A DNA stretch of 64,000 nucleotides from Paucibacter sp. DJ2R-2 (GTDB taxonomy: Bacteria > Pseudomonadota > Gammaproteobacteria > Burkholderiales > Burkholderiaceae_C): the NCBI RefSeq assembly GCF_025717675.1, contig NZ_JAJIRT010000001.1, positions 62,001 through 126,000 on the forward strand. Reading direction: 5' to 3'. This document shows, piece after piece, positions 16,911-26,814 of the stretch (the stretch's first letter is position 1; every line of letters begins with the position of its first letter). A program made the position numbers and the translations under genes. The notes under the pieces are model-generated. The model ran no database searches. It had not been told where the DNA came from and saw nothing but the letters and a program-made list of their open reading frames with translations.

Positions 16911-17651
16911 ATGAAGCTGAAGAACAAGGTTTGCATCATCACCGGCGCCGCCCAAGGCATCGGCCTGGCCACCGCCCTGCGCTTTGCCCAAGAAGGCGCC
17001 ATCGTCATCTGCGGCGACATCAAGCCCGAAGCCGTGAACGCCGCCGCCGACCAATGCCGCGCGCTCGGCGCCGAGGCCCTGGGCCTGGTGCTCAATGTCA
17101 CCGACCGAGCCCAGGTGGACGCGGTGGTGGCCGAGGTGCTGGCCCGCTACAGCCGCATCGATGTGCTGGTCAACAACGCCGGCATCACCCGCGACGCGCG
17201 GCTGCAGAAGATGAGCCTGGAGCAGTTCGACCAAGTCATCGATGTCAATCTGCGCGGCGTCTTCCACTGCGCGCAAGCCGTGGCCGACACCATGGTGGCG
17301 CAGGGCGCCGGCGTGATCCTGAACGCCAGCTCGGTGGTCGGCATCTACGGCAATTTCGGCCAGACCAACTACGCGGCGGCCAAGTTCGGCGTGATCGGCT
17401 TCACCAAGACCTGGTCACGCGAGCTGGGGCCCAAGGGCGTGCGCGTCAATGCCGTGGCACCAGGCTTCATCGAAACGCCCATCCTGGCCACCATCCCCGA
17501 GAAGGTCATTACCGAGATGCAAGCCCATGTGCCGCTCAAGCGCCTGGGCAAGCCCGAGGAGATTGCCAGCGTGTACGCCTTCCTGGCCAGCGAGGACGCC
17601 AGCTACATCAATGGCGCGGTGATCGAGGTCTCTGGCGGTATGACGGTATGA
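16911..17651 (+). CDS. fabG: 3-oxoacyl-ACP reductase-like short-chain dehydrogenase
   Basis: NAD(P)H-dependent reductase of the SDR superfamily, 246 aa, most like FabG, which reduces beta-ketoacyl-ACP in fatty acid synthesis. It has the cofactor loop [10 protein letters not shown] (11-20), NNAG (88-91), catalytic S141, Y154 and K158, and the C-terminal [12 protein letters not shown]. It is not beside other fab genes but overlaps an exported protein gene by four bases, so a role outside bulk fatty acid synthesis is possible. Start ATG matches the family N-terminus ([12 protein letters not shown]). Confidence 0.85.
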   Translation: MKLKNKVCIITGAAQGIGLATALRFAQEGAIVICGDIKPEAVNAAADQCRALGAEALGLVLNVTDRAQVDAVVAEVLARYSRIDVLVNNAGITRDARLQKMSLEQFDQVIDVNLRGVFHCAQAVADTMVAQGAGVILNASSVVGIYGNFGQTNYAAAKFGVIGFTKTWSRELGPKGVRVNAVAPGFIETPILATIPEKVITEMQAHVPLKRLGKPEEIASVYAFLASEDASYINGAVIEVSGGMTV

Positions 17652-18445
17652 GCGGCCGCGCCCTGGGCTCAGCGGCCGGTGCGCTCTTGGCGCTGGCCCT
17701 GAGCAGCCCATGGACTGCGGCGTGGGCCAATGAAGCCTCTGCCTTCAACTGCCATGCCAGCAGCGAGCAACTGCGCGCCTGGGCCGGCACCTGGGTGGAG
17801 CAAGGCTTTTTCACCAAGGCCGTGCAAAGCCGGCAGTGGTTCCACGAGGGCGCCCAGGACTCGACTGCGCCCTACACCGAGCTGAGCATCAGCGCCGATG
17901 GCCGCAAAGTCCGCTTAGGGTGGAACTGGCACGAGGGCGCCGGCGCGCGCGACGACCATCCCGAAGCCGACCCCAGCGGCATGGTGCCCCTGCCCTGCTT
18001 TGGCGACACCCGCGAGCCAGGCCAAGGGCCTGCAGCCGCGCGCCTGCTCGAGCTGCGCGATCCCCAGAGTGGTCGCCAGGCTTGGTATCAATACCTTGCC
18101 GGCCCGGGACAGAGCCCGCAGCGGGCCTACTTCAAGGCCATCTTCCAGGGCTGCTTTGCCAACGCGCAAGGCCAGCGCTGGTGCTTCGAGCCGAATGGCC
18201 AGCTGCGAATCGGGAATCAGGTGCTGCGCGCCGAGCTGATGCTGGACGGCATCGAACAGCCCAGCGGCGTCAGCGTGCTCAAGGTCCAGGGCCAATGCCT
18301 GTTCTGGCTCTTCAAACCCAATGCCGATGGCGGCTGGTCGGTGGAGCGGCGCGGCTGGGCCAGCGAGCCGGGCTACCGCGAGCCCAACTGGCTCAAGCCC
18401 TGGCACACTCTGCGGCCCGAAGCGCTCACGAAGCCAGCAGGCTGA
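17648..18445 (+). CDS. Exported hypothetical protein coupled to fabG-like gene
   Basis: Unrecognised protein, 265 aa. An N-terminal signal peptide (about 1-26, ending TAAWA) is followed by a Trp-rich soluble region without transmembrane helices. Cys residues occur in [27 protein letters not shown] and QGQCLFW and may form disulfides in the periplasm. ATG at 17648 overlaps the fabG stop (ATGA), so it is translationally coupled. The G-x-W pattern recalls lipocalin-like or META-like barrels but not enough to assign. Function unknown. Confidence 0.75.
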   Translation: MSGRALGSAAGALLALALSSPWTAAWANEASAFNCHASSEQLRAWAGTWVEQGFFTKAVQSRQWFHEGAQDSTAPYTELSISADGRKVRLGWNWHEGAGARDDHPEADPSGMVPLPCFGDTREPGQGPAAARLLELRDPQSGRQAWYQYLAGPGQSPQRAYFKAIFQGCFANAQGQRWCFEPNGQLRIGNQVLRAELMLDGIEQPSGVSVLKVQGQCLFWLFKPNADGGWSVERRGWASEPGYREPNWLKPWHTLRPEALTKPAG

Positions 18446-18601
18446 CACGGCTGACAAAGGCAAGAAGGCGACAAAGCGCTGCAGCTACTCGCACACCAGT
18501 GCGTTGACGAAATCTGCCGGGTGCTGAACACCGGTGCCCACCGATTTCGGCGAACTGAGCCGCGCTCGGCGAACGCCAGCCCCTGCGCATGGCGCTGAGC
18601 C

Positions 18602-19111
18602 TGGCACAGGAGAAAAAAGGCCGTGGTGGCCGACCCCAAGCTGCTGCTGGTGGCGATCTGCTGCCTGAGCCAGTGGACGACCGAGCAGATGCACCAGCAT
18701 TAGCACCTCAGCGAGGCCGAGGTGACCCTGCACCTGGCCGAGCTGGACCGGCTGGACATCATCGAGCTCAAGCCCCTGAACCGCTACAAGCTGCGCGTGG
18801 CCAAGACCTTTCGCTGGCGCCCGCATGGGCCGGTGATGAACTTCTTCCGCGAGGAAGTGGCCGGAGATTTTTTCTCAGGCGGCTTCGACGGCGAGGCCGA
18901 GCTGCTCAGCCTGGTGCACGGCCGCCTGAGCCAGGCCAAGGCCCGCGAACTGGTCGAGCGCCTGCAACGCCTGGCCCACGATTTCGCTCGTCAGCACCTG
19001 CTGGACCAGAAACTGCCCGAGGCCGAGAAGCGCCAGTACACCTTGGTGATGGGCATGCGCTCCTGGTTGTTTGAGCACTTCAAGCATTTGCAGAGGGCAG
19101 GGCGGGGATAG
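18602..19111 (+). pseudogene. Broken helix-turn-helix regulator of the XRE-like type
   Basis: From 18722 (GTG) the frame encodes 129 aa with LDRLDIIELKPLNRYKLRVA, FRWRPHGPVMNFF and a C-terminal VMGMRSWLFEHFKHL. This is the C-terminal effector part of an HTH-regulator family common in Comamonadaceae-like bacteria. The same frame continues upstream through VVADPKLLLVAICCLSQW but is interrupted by TAG at 18701-18703. Further upstream the N-terminal HTH sequence is scattered over other frames. No intact DNA-binding domain remains, so it is called a pseudogene. A shortened product from the GTG cannot be excluded. Confidence 0.65.
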
Positions 19112-19416
19112 GACGCCAACAAACCAAGGTTAAAGCGCGTTCCAGTTCCGCTGCGGCGGGTCGGCAGTGGCAGCGATTCGCGGAGCGAGCAGGTGACTCG
19201 GTTTGGCGGACGGCTGGCAAGCGTGTCGAACACGAAATGGAGCGAAGTCGCTCTCAGCCACTAGACGACACACCCCTTACGCCTGCGCGGCGCGAGGTGG
19301 TTCAACGCGGTTCAGTGAGTCCGCTCTTACCACCAACCTTCGCACCGCTGTCCCCATGCCCGGAAAGCGGTGTTTCAACGTTTTAGGGGAATAGCAAAAT
19401 GCAGTTCGTCCGACAG
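19112..19416. other. Intergenic stretch without a visible gene
   Basis: About 305 bp between the broken regulator and an A+T-richer minus-strand gene. I see no coding frame with homology, no terminator hairpin and no tRNA. The right half is less G+C-rich, marking the transition into the small acquired patch. Confidence 0.5.
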
Positions 19417-20031
19417 TTAGCCATTCCTGTCATGCGCGAGGCGTGCATCTACAAGGTACTTGAGAAAATCAGAACCGTGCTGAGTGATGTCGTAGCTATC
19501 CCCATCAATTCGCACCAAGTTGATGTTCAGTAGGTAGCCAATCCACTGTTCAAAGGATCTGGTTGCATAGATTTCGGGAAATGCTAACTTTGCATCTGTG
19601 TATCTTGACACTGCTACTTGCTTTGGAAGACCTTGTTGAGTCCCAGATAGCTGCACTAGAAAGCTGACCTGACTACCAAAAATCACATGGGCGACCTTAT
19701 AGAAGTCACTATCAACTCCAACTGAGGCCAGAGCGCGCATAAGAACAGCAATCCGCTCTGCATCGGTTTTGAAAGCGATCTCCCTTAACTTGCCGGAAAT
19801 GAACTTCTCTCTTTCCAGTACAGCATTCGAAATCGGTTGCTTCATGAGATCGTCGAACGAGAGAGTGTCTCCTTTCGGTTTGGACTCAACCTGAGGTTGT
19901 TCGAACGAGATCCCCTCTTTGGTCGCTCGAGTGATTCGATCAATCTTCCGAACCAAAGGACCTCGGAATGCGCCGATCGCGACCAGCCCCAGAATAAGGC
20001 TGACGCCCGGCCAAACTAAAGCTTCGATCAT
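19417..20031 (-). CDS. Membrane-anchored hypothetical protein, A+T-rich
   Basis: Unrecognised protein, 204 aa. A single N-terminal transmembrane helix (about 5-22, LVWPGVSLILGLVAIGAF) is followed by a basic stretch RKIDRITRATK and a mainly soluble cytoplasmic region with a probable winged-helix-like C-terminus (YLLNINLVRIDGDSYDITQHGSDFLKYL). Codon use and base composition are clearly more A+T-rich than the neighbours, suggesting recent transfer. It stands alone next to a broken regulator and another orphan. The membrane helix plus DNA-binding-like tail would fit a sensor of foreign DNA or stress, but that is speculation. Confidence 0.7.
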   Translation of the reverse strand: MIEALVWPGVSLILGLVAIGAFRGPLVRKIDRITRATKEGISFEQPQVESKPKGDTLSFDDLMKQPISNAVLEREKFISGKLREIAFKTDAERIAVLMRALASVGVDSDFYKVAHVIFGSQVSFLVQLSGTQQGLPKQVAVSRYTDAKLAFPEIYATRSFEQWIGYLLNINLVRIDGDSYDITQHGSDFLKYLVDARLAHDRNG

Positions 20032-20186
20032 GGTTCTCCGTTGATCTTGGATAACGTTGAAGGGAAAGGAAAACGCCTCAGCTGAGCCGCGAGCCGCGAG
20101 CCGCGACCGGAAAAGATAGACCGAGAATGACGTTGGGATGTGAAGAGAGTAGCCGTCGGGAGTCAGCTCAAAAGTAAGGCTAGGCG

Positions 20187-20450
20187 CTACTCTTTATTCT
20201 TTTCAATCCGTCTGCAATGCAGCTCATTTTGATGCTCCGGCGCTAAGTCTCTCGCATCAATGGCTTTGCAGGCTTGAATGACAGCGATGCAGTCCGGGCA
20301 GGTAATTTGACCTTGGCTTTCGACTATTCCTTTAGCGTCTGGATGGATCACCGTGCTGCAAAACGCAAACCCCTCATACCCGTAGCCGTGAGCGCGGATC
20401 CAGGTTGAGCCGTGAGCATTTGAGACGCGTTCAAGGAGAGTGTGAGCCAT
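20187..20450 (-). CDS. Small Cys-containing hypothetical protein
   Basis: Unrecognised 87-aa protein. It has a possible zinc-binding pattern: C31 in GFAFCSTVIHP, then CPDC (51-54) and a further Cys at 61 and 78. Histidines lie near both ends. Such small CPxC proteins are common among phage and island genes. Composition is lower in G+C than the flanking core genes. It is 155 bp upstream of the membrane-anchored orphan on the same strand, so the two may have arrived together. No ribosome-binding site of good quality is visible. Confidence 0.55.
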   Translation of the reverse strand: MAHTLLERVSNAHGSTWIRAHGYGYEGFAFCSTVIHPDAKGIVESQGQITCPDCIAVIQACKAIDARDLAPEHQNELHCRRIEKNKE

Positions 20451-20614
20451 ATGGCGCCCTATCAGTTAAGTGCGGATCGACATCGAATTCTGCCCAAATT
20501 CTGAGCAGTCGATTTCCTCGTGTGGCATGGACTTTCAAAGCTACAGAGCAGACAGGAGCGCCTGTGGCTCAAGACCGGTCCGCGTAAGCCAGCCGCAGCT
20601 CCCGCGCCCACCCC

Positions 20615-22813
20615 TCACCGCTTCGGCGCAAACCCCGCATCCCCGAACTGCCAGAGGAAGAAGCTCCACACATCGGCCGTTTCGTCCAGGCGCTGCGACA
20701 CGCTCGAGCCCATGCCGTGGCCGCCTTCGAAGTCCACACGCAGCAGCGCGGGCTTGCTGGCGTAACGCTCGGGCTGGGCGGCTTGCAGGCGGGCGGCGAA
20801 CTTGGCGGGGATCCAGGCTTCGACGCGGGGGTCGTTGGCGCCGGTGGTGACGATGACGGCCGGGTAGTTCACGCCGTCGCGCACGCGGTGCACGGGGCTG
20901 AGCGCATACATGCTCTTGAAATGCGCGGGGTTGGTCACCGTGCCGAACTCGGCGATATTGGGCGCGCCGTTGAGCGTGGTTTCCATGCGCAGCATGTCGG
21001 ACAGGCTGACCGCGCTCTGCGCCGCGGCAAACAAGTCAGGCCGCTGGGTGATGGCGCCGCCGATGGTGATGCCGCCGGCGCTGCCGCCGGTGCCGGCCAG
21101 GGTGGCGGGTGAGGCGTACTTGTTGGCGATCAGGTATTCGGCGCAGGCGATGAAGTCCGAGACCGTGTTCTGCTTGGTCAGGATGTAGCCACCGCGGTGC
21201 CAGTCTTCGCCCAGCTCACCGCCGCCGCGCACATGGCAGATGGCCGAAACGCCGCCGCGCTCCAGCCAGGCCAGGCGGGTGGCGCCGAAGCGCGGCTCCT
21301 GGGTGATGCCATAAGCGCCGTAGCCGCTGAGGATGGTGGGGCGCTTGCCGTCGCGCGGCGGGCTCTTGGACGACAGAATCGACAGCGGCACCATCACGCC
21401 GTCATGGCTCTTGACCATGACGCGCTCGGCCTGGACGCCCGAGGTGTCCACGGCCACCGGCTTTTGCAGGTCCACGCGGCGCGCCGATGCGTCAGCGGCG
21501 CCGGGCTTCATCAAAACCAGGCTTTGCGGCGGCTGGGTCCAGCCCTCGTGCAGCACCAGCAGCTCGCCGCCGGGCAAGGGGCTGATCTCGCGCAGCGTGC
21601 CTTCAAAGGGCAGGGCCACGGTCGAGACGGCGAGCTTGCCCTTGCCGGGCTTTTTCTTCTCCACCCGCCAGAGCTTGCTCACGCCCGCATCCAGGGCCTT
21701 CACGTACACGGCATCGCCAGCCAGCTTGATGTCCTGCAGCACGCTCTCGCCCGCCGGCAGCAGGGGGCGGAAGAGCGTGGTGCGCAGGCGCAGGTCCAGC
21801 TGCAGCAGCTCGCGGCGCGAGGCTTTTTTCTGGCTCAGGGCATAGATCTGGTCGCCCGAGATCGTGGCCTCGGTGACCTTGTCTTCCGGGCGGATGATGC
21901 GGCGCCAGGCGGTGGCCGCGCCCTTCTTGAGCAGATCCTCGGCCGGCGCCACCCAGTAGGAGCGCTCGACCGCATCGCCATGCAGCACCTCGGCCAGGGC
22001 CCAGCGCGAGTCCTTACTCAGATAGACGTAGGGCAAGTCGGCCAGGGCGTGCTTCTCCTGGGCGTTCACCTCCCAGCCGAACAGGGGCGCGTCTTGCGCC
22101 GGATCGGCGCCGAGCTTGTGCAGGAAGACGGCGCTCTTGTTGTAGCGCTCTTCCGCCGGGTGGCGGTTGTAGGCGAAGCCGCTGCCGTCCTTGAACCAGG
22201 CCACGCCGAATTGGTTGAGGCCGGTGTGGGCGATGGCCTCGCTCAAGAACTTGCCGCTGGCCACATCGAACACGCGCAGCACGCTGTTCTCCGAGCCCCC
22301 GCTGGACAGGCCGATGGCCAGGCGCTTGCCGTCCGGCGAGGGCGTGTACCAGTCGATCGCATGCTTGCTAGGCTCGCCGGGGATGTTGTTGGGGTCCAGC
22401 AGCTCGCGCTCGGCGCCTTCCACGCCCGCACGCAGCCACAGCCGCGACTGGTTCTGGCCCGGCGCGCGCTTCATATAGAAGAGCTGGCCGGCCACGAGCT
22501 TGTAGCCGCCGGTGCTTTCGCCCGCATCGGCGAGCTGGCCCAGGCGCTCGCGCAAGGCGGCGCGGCCGGGCAGCTGGGCCAGGCTGGCCTTGGCGTAATC
22601 GGCCTGGGCGCGCAGCCAGGTCTGGAACTCGGCGGACTTCTGGTCCTCCATCCAGCGGTAGGGGTCGACCACGGCGGTGCCGTGATAGACATCGGTGACG
22701 GGTTTGAGCGGGGTGGCGGGGTAGGGTGAACTGGGGGCGGTCTGTGCGAACAGCGGAGCGGACAGCAGGCTAACGCTCAAGGCCAGTGCCAGGCGAGACG
22801 GGTTCAGTTTCAT
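20615..22813 (-). CDS. Prolyl oligopeptidase family serine peptidase (S9A)
   Basis: Periplasmic or secreted prolyl endopeptidase, 732 aa. Residues 1-23 form a signal peptide ending PLFA. The beta-propeller region (about 75-440) includes YRWMEDQKS near its start and GKRLAIGLSSGGSE. The alpha/beta-hydrolase domain carries the nucleophile in GTGGSAGG (near residue 579), the acid in TGANDPRVEAW and the histidine in EGGHGMG. Length is typical. ATG at 22813 has GGAG ten bases upstream; the ATG nine bases earlier has no usable spacing. The gene appears monocistronic. Confidence 0.93.
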   Translation of the reverse strand: MKLNPSRLALALSVSLLSAPLFAQTAPSSPYPATPLKPVTDVYHGTAVVDPYRWMEDQKSAEFQTWLRAQADYAKASLAQLPGRAALRERLGQLADAGESTGGYKLVAGQLFYMKRAPGQNQSRLWLRAGVEGAERELLDPNNIPGEPSKHAIDWYTPSPDGKRLAIGLSSGGSENSVLRVFDVASGKFLSEAIAHTGLNQFGVAWFKDGSGFAYNRHPAEERYNKSAVFLHKLGADPAQDAPLFGWEVNAQEKHALADLPYVYLSKDSRWALAEVLHGDAVERSYWVAPAEDLLKKGAATAWRRIIRPEDKVTEATISGDQIYALSQKKASRRELLQLDLRLRTTLFRPLLPAGESVLQDIKLAGDAVYVKALDAGVSKLWRVEKKKPGKGKLAVSTVALPFEGTLREISPLPGGELLVLHEGWTQPPQSLVLMKPGAADASARRVDLQKPVAVDTSGVQAERVMVKSHDGVMVPLSILSSKSPPRDGKRPTILSGYGAYGITQEPRFGATRLAWLERGGVSAICHVRGGGELGEDWHRGGYILTKQNTVSDFIACAEYLIANKYASPATLAGTGGSAGGITIGGAITQRPDLFAAAQSAVSLSDMLRMETTLNGAPNIAEFGTVTNPAHFKSMYALSPVHRVRDGVNYPAVIVTTGANDPRVEAWIPAKFAARLQAAQPERYASKPALLRVDFEGGHGMGSSVSQRLDETADVWSFFLWQFGDAGFAPKR

Positions 22814-23018
22814 GTGCGGCATGCTCCAGTGGTGAATGACATCGGCGGCGCGGTGGCGCCCCGAGTAGAAAGACCTGCCAGCCGATGGGCCGGCGCTGCG
22901 AGGGGGTGGCGGCTTGAACCCTGAACTGCATCAAGACGGCGGCTCATCTTAATGATCGGCAAGGCGAAGCGCCCAAGCGGGCGAGGCAGTCGCTTTGATC
23001 AGCGACAATGCCGCCCAT

Positions 23019-25091
23019 ATGTTTGCCCTGTTCGATGACGCCGGAAAATTCCTCGCCGGCCGCGTGATGTCCGAAGCCGACAGTTCGATGCAAATCGAAC
23101 TGGAGTCGGGTAAGCGCGTCAAAGTGAAGTCAGCCAATGTGCTGCTCAAGTTCGACAAGCCCGCCCCGGCGGAGTTGATCGCGGAAGGCCAGCGCCTGGC
23201 CCAGGAGATCGACCTGGACCTGGCCTGGGAGTTCGCACCCGACAGCGAGTTCGGCTTTGCCGATCTGGCGCGCGATTACTTCGACGCCAAAGCGGGCGTG
23301 ACCCACCAGGCCGCCGCCCTGTTCCGCCTCTTCGAAGCGCCGCATTACTTCCGGCGCGCCGGCAAGGGCCAGTTCAAGAAGGCGGCCGAAGAGGTGGTCA
23401 AGGCCGCGCTGCTGGGCATCGAGCGCAAGCGCCAGCAGGCGCTGCAGATCGAAGCCTGGGCCGAGGAGCTGGCCGCCGGCCGCTGCCCGGACGCGATCCG
23501 CGATCAGATTTACAAGATCCTGTTCAAGCCCGACAAGAACGGCCCCGAGTACAAGGCCGTGGTCGAGGCCACGCGCCGCTCGCACAAGGCGCCGCTGGAT
23601 CTGCTCAAGAGCGCCGGCGCCATCGCCAGCCCGTATCAGTTCCACTGGAAGCGTTTCCTGTTCGAAACCTTCCCCAAGGGCACAGGTTTCCCGACCCTGC
23701 AGGCGCCCGAGATCAAGGACGAGTTGCCGCTGTCGCCGGTGCAGGCCTTCTCGATCGACGACTCGGCCACCACCGAAATCGACGACGCGCTGTCGGTCCA
23801 GGGTCTGGGCACGGGCACCATCGTTTTTGGCGTGCACATTGCCGCGCCGGGCCTGGCCTTCCAGCCCGACTCGGCCGTGGACAAGGTGGCACGCGAGCGC
23901 CTGTCCACCGTCTACATGCCCGGCTGGAAGCTGACCATGCTGCCGGACGAGGTGGTGCAGGCCTACACCTTGATCGAAGGGCGCGACTGCCCGGCCGTTT
24001 CGCTCTACGTCACCATGGACGAGGCCACGCTGGCCGTGACCGGCAGCGAGACGAAGCTGGAGCGCGTGCCCATCAAAGCCAATCTGCGCCACGACAAGCT
24101 GGACGGCATCATCACCGCCGACACCTTGACCGGCGCCGCCCCGGCCGACTACGCCTTTGCGCCCGAGCTGGCTTTCACCTTCCGCCTGGCCAACCATCTG
24201 AAGGCACAGCGCGAGGTCGTGCGCGGCAAGCCTGAGAACTTCAACCGGCCGGACTACAACTTCCGCCTCGATTCGAACGGCGAGCGCGAGCCCAATGGCA
24301 GCGAGACCGTCAGCATCAGCACCCGCTTGCGCGGCTCGCCGCTGGACTTGATCGTGGCCGAGGCCATGATCCTGGCCAACTCGACCTGGGGCGGCTGGCT
24401 CAACGACATGGGCCTGCCCGGCATCTACCGCAGCCAAGCCAGCATGGCGCCCGGCGTCAAGGTGCGCATGGGCACGCGCGCCCTGCCCCACGCGGGCATG
24501 GGCGTGGCCCAGTACACCTGGGCGACCTCGCCGCTGCGCCGCTACGTCGACTTGGTCAACCAGTGGCAGATCATTGCCTGCGCCAAGAACGGCCGCACGG
24601 CCGCCCTGGTGGCACCGTTCAAGCCCAAGGACGCGCAGCTCTTCTCCATCATCTCGGGCTTCGACGCCGCCTACAGCGCCTACAACGGCTTCCAGAACGG
24701 CATCGAACGCTTCTGGACCTTGCGCTATCTGGTGCAGAACGAGATCACCGAGCTGACCGCCACCGTCATGAAGGACGGCCTGGTGCGCGCCGACGAGCTG
24801 CCTCTGGTCTTCAAGGCCCTGGGCTGCGAGCCGCTGCCGCGCGGCGCCCATGTTCGGGTGCGCATCACCGGCACCGATGAGATGACGCTGGATGTGCACG
24901 CCAGCTTGATCGAACGCCTGGAGGCCGAGGACGCTGGCGCCGCCGGCAGCGAGGACGCCGCCGAGAGCGAAGACGACGGCGAGGACGACGAGGTGCTGGA
25001 AGGCGGCGGGCCCCTGACCCTGGCGCTGGACATGAGCGCCGAAGGCGACGATGCCGCCGCCGCCGCGCCAACCGAGGCGGCTGCGAACTGA
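23019..25091 (+). CDS. rnb: RNase II/R-family exoribonuclease
   Basis: 3'-5' exoribonuclease that degrades RNA in the cytoplasm, 690 aa. An N-terminal MFALFDDAGKFLAGRVMSEADSS segment precedes a long linker. The RNB catalytic domain (about 235-560) has the metal-binding DDSATTEIDDALSVQ aspartates, PGWKLTMLP and TSPLRRYVDLVNQWQ. An S1-like domain follows, then an acidic tail of about 50 residues rich in Glu, Asp and Ala. ATG at 23019 is preferred to one 24 bp upstream because the family begins MFALF. A tonB-family gene follows two bases after the stop. Confidence 0.9.
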   Translation: MFALFDDAGKFLAGRVMSEADSSMQIELESGKRVKVKSANVLLKFDKPAPAELIAEGQRLAQEIDLDLAWEFAPDSEFGFADLARDYFDAKAGVTHQAAALFRLFEAPHYFRRAGKGQFKKAAEEVVKAALLGIERKRQQALQIEAWAEELAAGRCPDAIRDQIYKILFKPDKNGPEYKAVVEATRRSHKAPLDLLKSAGAIASPYQFHWKRFLFETFPKGTGFPTLQAPEIKDELPLSPVQAFSIDDSATTEIDDALSVQGLGTGTIVFGVHIAAPGLAFQPDSAVDKVARERLSTVYMPGWKLTMLPDEVVQAYTLIEGRDCPAVSLYVTMDEATLAVTGSETKLERVPIKANLRHDKLDGIITADTLTGAAPADYAFAPELAFTFRLANHLKAQREVVRGKPENFNRPDYNFRLDSNGEREPNGSETVSISTRLRGSPLDLIVAEAMILANSTWGGWLNDMGLPGIYRSQASMAPGVKVRMGTRALPHAGMGVAQYTWATSPLRRYVDLVNQWQIIACAKNGRTAALVAPFKPKDAQLFSIISGFDAAYSAYNGFQNGIERFWTLRYLVQNEITELTATVMKDGLVRADELPLVFKALGCEPLPRGAHVRVRITGTDEMTLDVHASLIERLEAEDAGAAGSEDAAESEDDGEDDEVLEGGGPLTLALDMSAEGDDAAAAAPTEAAAN

Positions 25092-25093
25092 CG

Positions 25094-25951
25094 ATGCGGC
25101 GCGGCCCGTTCTCCACCCTGCAGATCGCGCTGCTCGTTTCGGCCGCTGTGCACGCCGGTCTGCTGGCTTTCCGCTGGGTGGACCCGGAGCGCTTCAATCG
25201 CCTGTTTGAGGAAACGCCGCTCGAGGTCGTGCTGGTCAACAGCCGCAGCACCGAGCCGCCGACCAAGGCGCAGGCCCTGGCCCAGGCGAATCTGGCCGGT
25301 GGCGGCCAGGCCGAGTCTGGCCGCGCCACCTCGCCCCTGCCTCCGTCCAAACTGCTGGAAGTGGGCGAGGCCAATGAGGTGCAGCATGCTCAGATCGCCG
25401 AGCTGCAGCAGCAGCAACAGCAACTGCTGAGCCGGGTGCGCCGCGAGCTGTCCATGCTGCCCCCGCCTGACCCAGAGCGCGACCGCGGCACGACCGAGGC
25501 GCGCGAGCAGGCCGAACGCCGCCGCCAACTGGTGCAGCTGCTGGCCGAGATCGAACGGCGGGTCAACGAAGAGAACGCCCGGCCGCGCAAACGCTATGTC
25601 AGCCCAGCCACGCGCGAAGTCGTCTACGCCCAGTATTACGACCTCTTGCGCCGCAAGGTCGAGGCCCGCGGCACGCGCGACTTCCCCACCTCCAAAGGCC
25701 GCAAGCTCTACGGCGAGCTGACCATGAACATCCATGTGGACCACCTCGGCCGCGTGATCGAGACCGACATCGTCGCCTCCTCGGGCAACAAGACACTGGA
25801 CCGCCGCGCCGTGGCCATCGTGCGCGCGGCCAGCCCCTTCGGCAACTTCACCCAGGCCATGCGCAAGGGTGCGGAAGTGCTGGTGATCAGCTCGCGCTTC
25901 CGCTTCACCCGCGAAGACGGGCTGGAAACCACCTTGAGCCCGCAGCCATGA
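25094..25951 (+). CDS. tonB: TonB-family energy transducer
   Basis: Inner-membrane protein that transmits proton-motive force to outer-membrane receptors, 285 aa. A short cytoplasmic start is followed by a membrane helix (about 8-27, [18 protein letters not shown]) in which Ser and His positions typical of TonB anchors are seen. A Gln/Arg-rich coiled spacer (about 95-165) leads to a C-terminal TonB domain (about 195-275, with [27 protein letters not shown]). It starts two bases after the RNase gene and overlaps aroE by four bases. ExbB/ExbD are not nearby, so its receptors are unknown. Confidence 0.85.
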   Translation: MRRGPFSTLQIALLVSAAVHAGLLAFRWVDPERFNRLFEETPLEVVLVNSRSTEPPTKAQALAQANLAGGGQAESGRATSPLPPSKLLEVGEANEVQHAQIAELQQQQQQLLSRVRRELSMLPPPDPERDRGTTEAREQAERRRQLVQLLAEIERRVNEENARPRKRYVSPATREVVYAQYYDLLRRKVEARGTRDFPTSKGRKLYGELTMNIHVDHLGRVIETDIVASSGNKTLDRRAVAIVRAASPFGNFTQAMRKGAEVLVISSRFRFTREDGLETTLSPQP

Positions 25952-26814
25952 GCAGCCCTGAACCGGATCGTTATGCCGTCGCGGGCAACCCGGTCGCCCA
26001 CAGCCGCTCGCCGGCCATCCACGCCCAGTTCGCCGCCCAAACCGGCGAAGCCCTGAGCTATGAGCGCCTGCTCTGCCCGCTGGACGACTTTGCCGCCACC
26101 GTTCAGGCCTTCGCCGCCAGCGGCGCCCGCGGTTGCAACATCACCGTGCCCTTCAAGTTCGAGGCTCACGCCCTGGCCGCGCGGCTCAGCGAACGCGCCC
26201 GTCTGGCCGGCGCGGTCAACACTTTGCGCTTCGACCGCGACGCGGACGGCCGGCCCGCCTGGTTGGGCGACAACACCGACGGCGCCGGTCTGGTGCGCGA
26301 CATCGAGCACAACGCCGCGCGCAGCCTGGCCGGACAAACGGTCTTGCTGCTGGGCGCCGGCGGCGCCTCGGCCGGCGTGCTGGGCAGCCTGATCAGCGCC
26401 CGACCGGCCGCCATCACCGTGGCCAACCGCAGCGTGGACAAAGCCGCCGCCCTGGTCGCCCAGCATGCCGACTGGGCCGAACAGCATGGCGTGGCCCTGC
26501 AGGCCCGCAGCTTGCAAGACTGTGGCCAGGGCTTCCAGATCCTGATCAACGGCACCAGTGCCAGCCTGGCCGGCGCCGCCGTGCCGGTGGCGGACGGTGT
26601 GCTGGCACACGGCGCCTTGGCCCTGGACATGATGTACGGATCGGCGGCCGCGCCCTTTCTGGCCTGGGCGGCCGCCCAAGGCGCCGAGGGTCGCGACGGC
26701 CTGGGCATGCTGGTCGAGCAGGCGGCCGAAGCCTTTGCCCTGTGGCGCGGCAAGCGGCCGGACACCGGCCCGGTGCTGCAAGCGCTGCGCCAGGAACTGG
26801 CTTCAAAGCCATGA
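25948..26814 (+). CDS. aroE: Shikimate dehydrogenase
   Basis: NADPH-dependent reduction of 3-dehydroshikimate to shikimate in aromatic amino acid synthesis; 288 aa, cytoplasmic. Substrate site: [11 protein letters not shown] with the two serines and [10 protein letters not shown] with the catalytic lysine; D in [10 protein letters not shown]. The NADP loop is [13 protein letters not shown], and the nucleotide selector region is ANRSVDKA. C-terminal [13 protein letters not shown] is standard. It overlaps tonB at its start (ATGA) and mtgA at its end (ATGA), so the group is translationally coupled. Confidence 0.96.
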   Translation: MSSPEPDRYAVAGNPVAHSRSPAIHAQFAAQTGEALSYERLLCPLDDFAATVQAFAASGARGCNITVPFKFEAHALAARLSERARLAGAVNTLRFDRDADGRPAWLGDNTDGAGLVRDIEHNAARSLAGQTVLLLGAGGASAGVLGSLISARPAAITVANRSVDKAAALVAQHADWAEQHGVALQARSLQDCGQGFQILINGTSASLAGAAVPVADGVLAHGALALDMMYGSAAAPFLAWAAAQGAEGRDGLGMLVEQAAEAFALWRGKRPDTGPVLQALRQELASKP

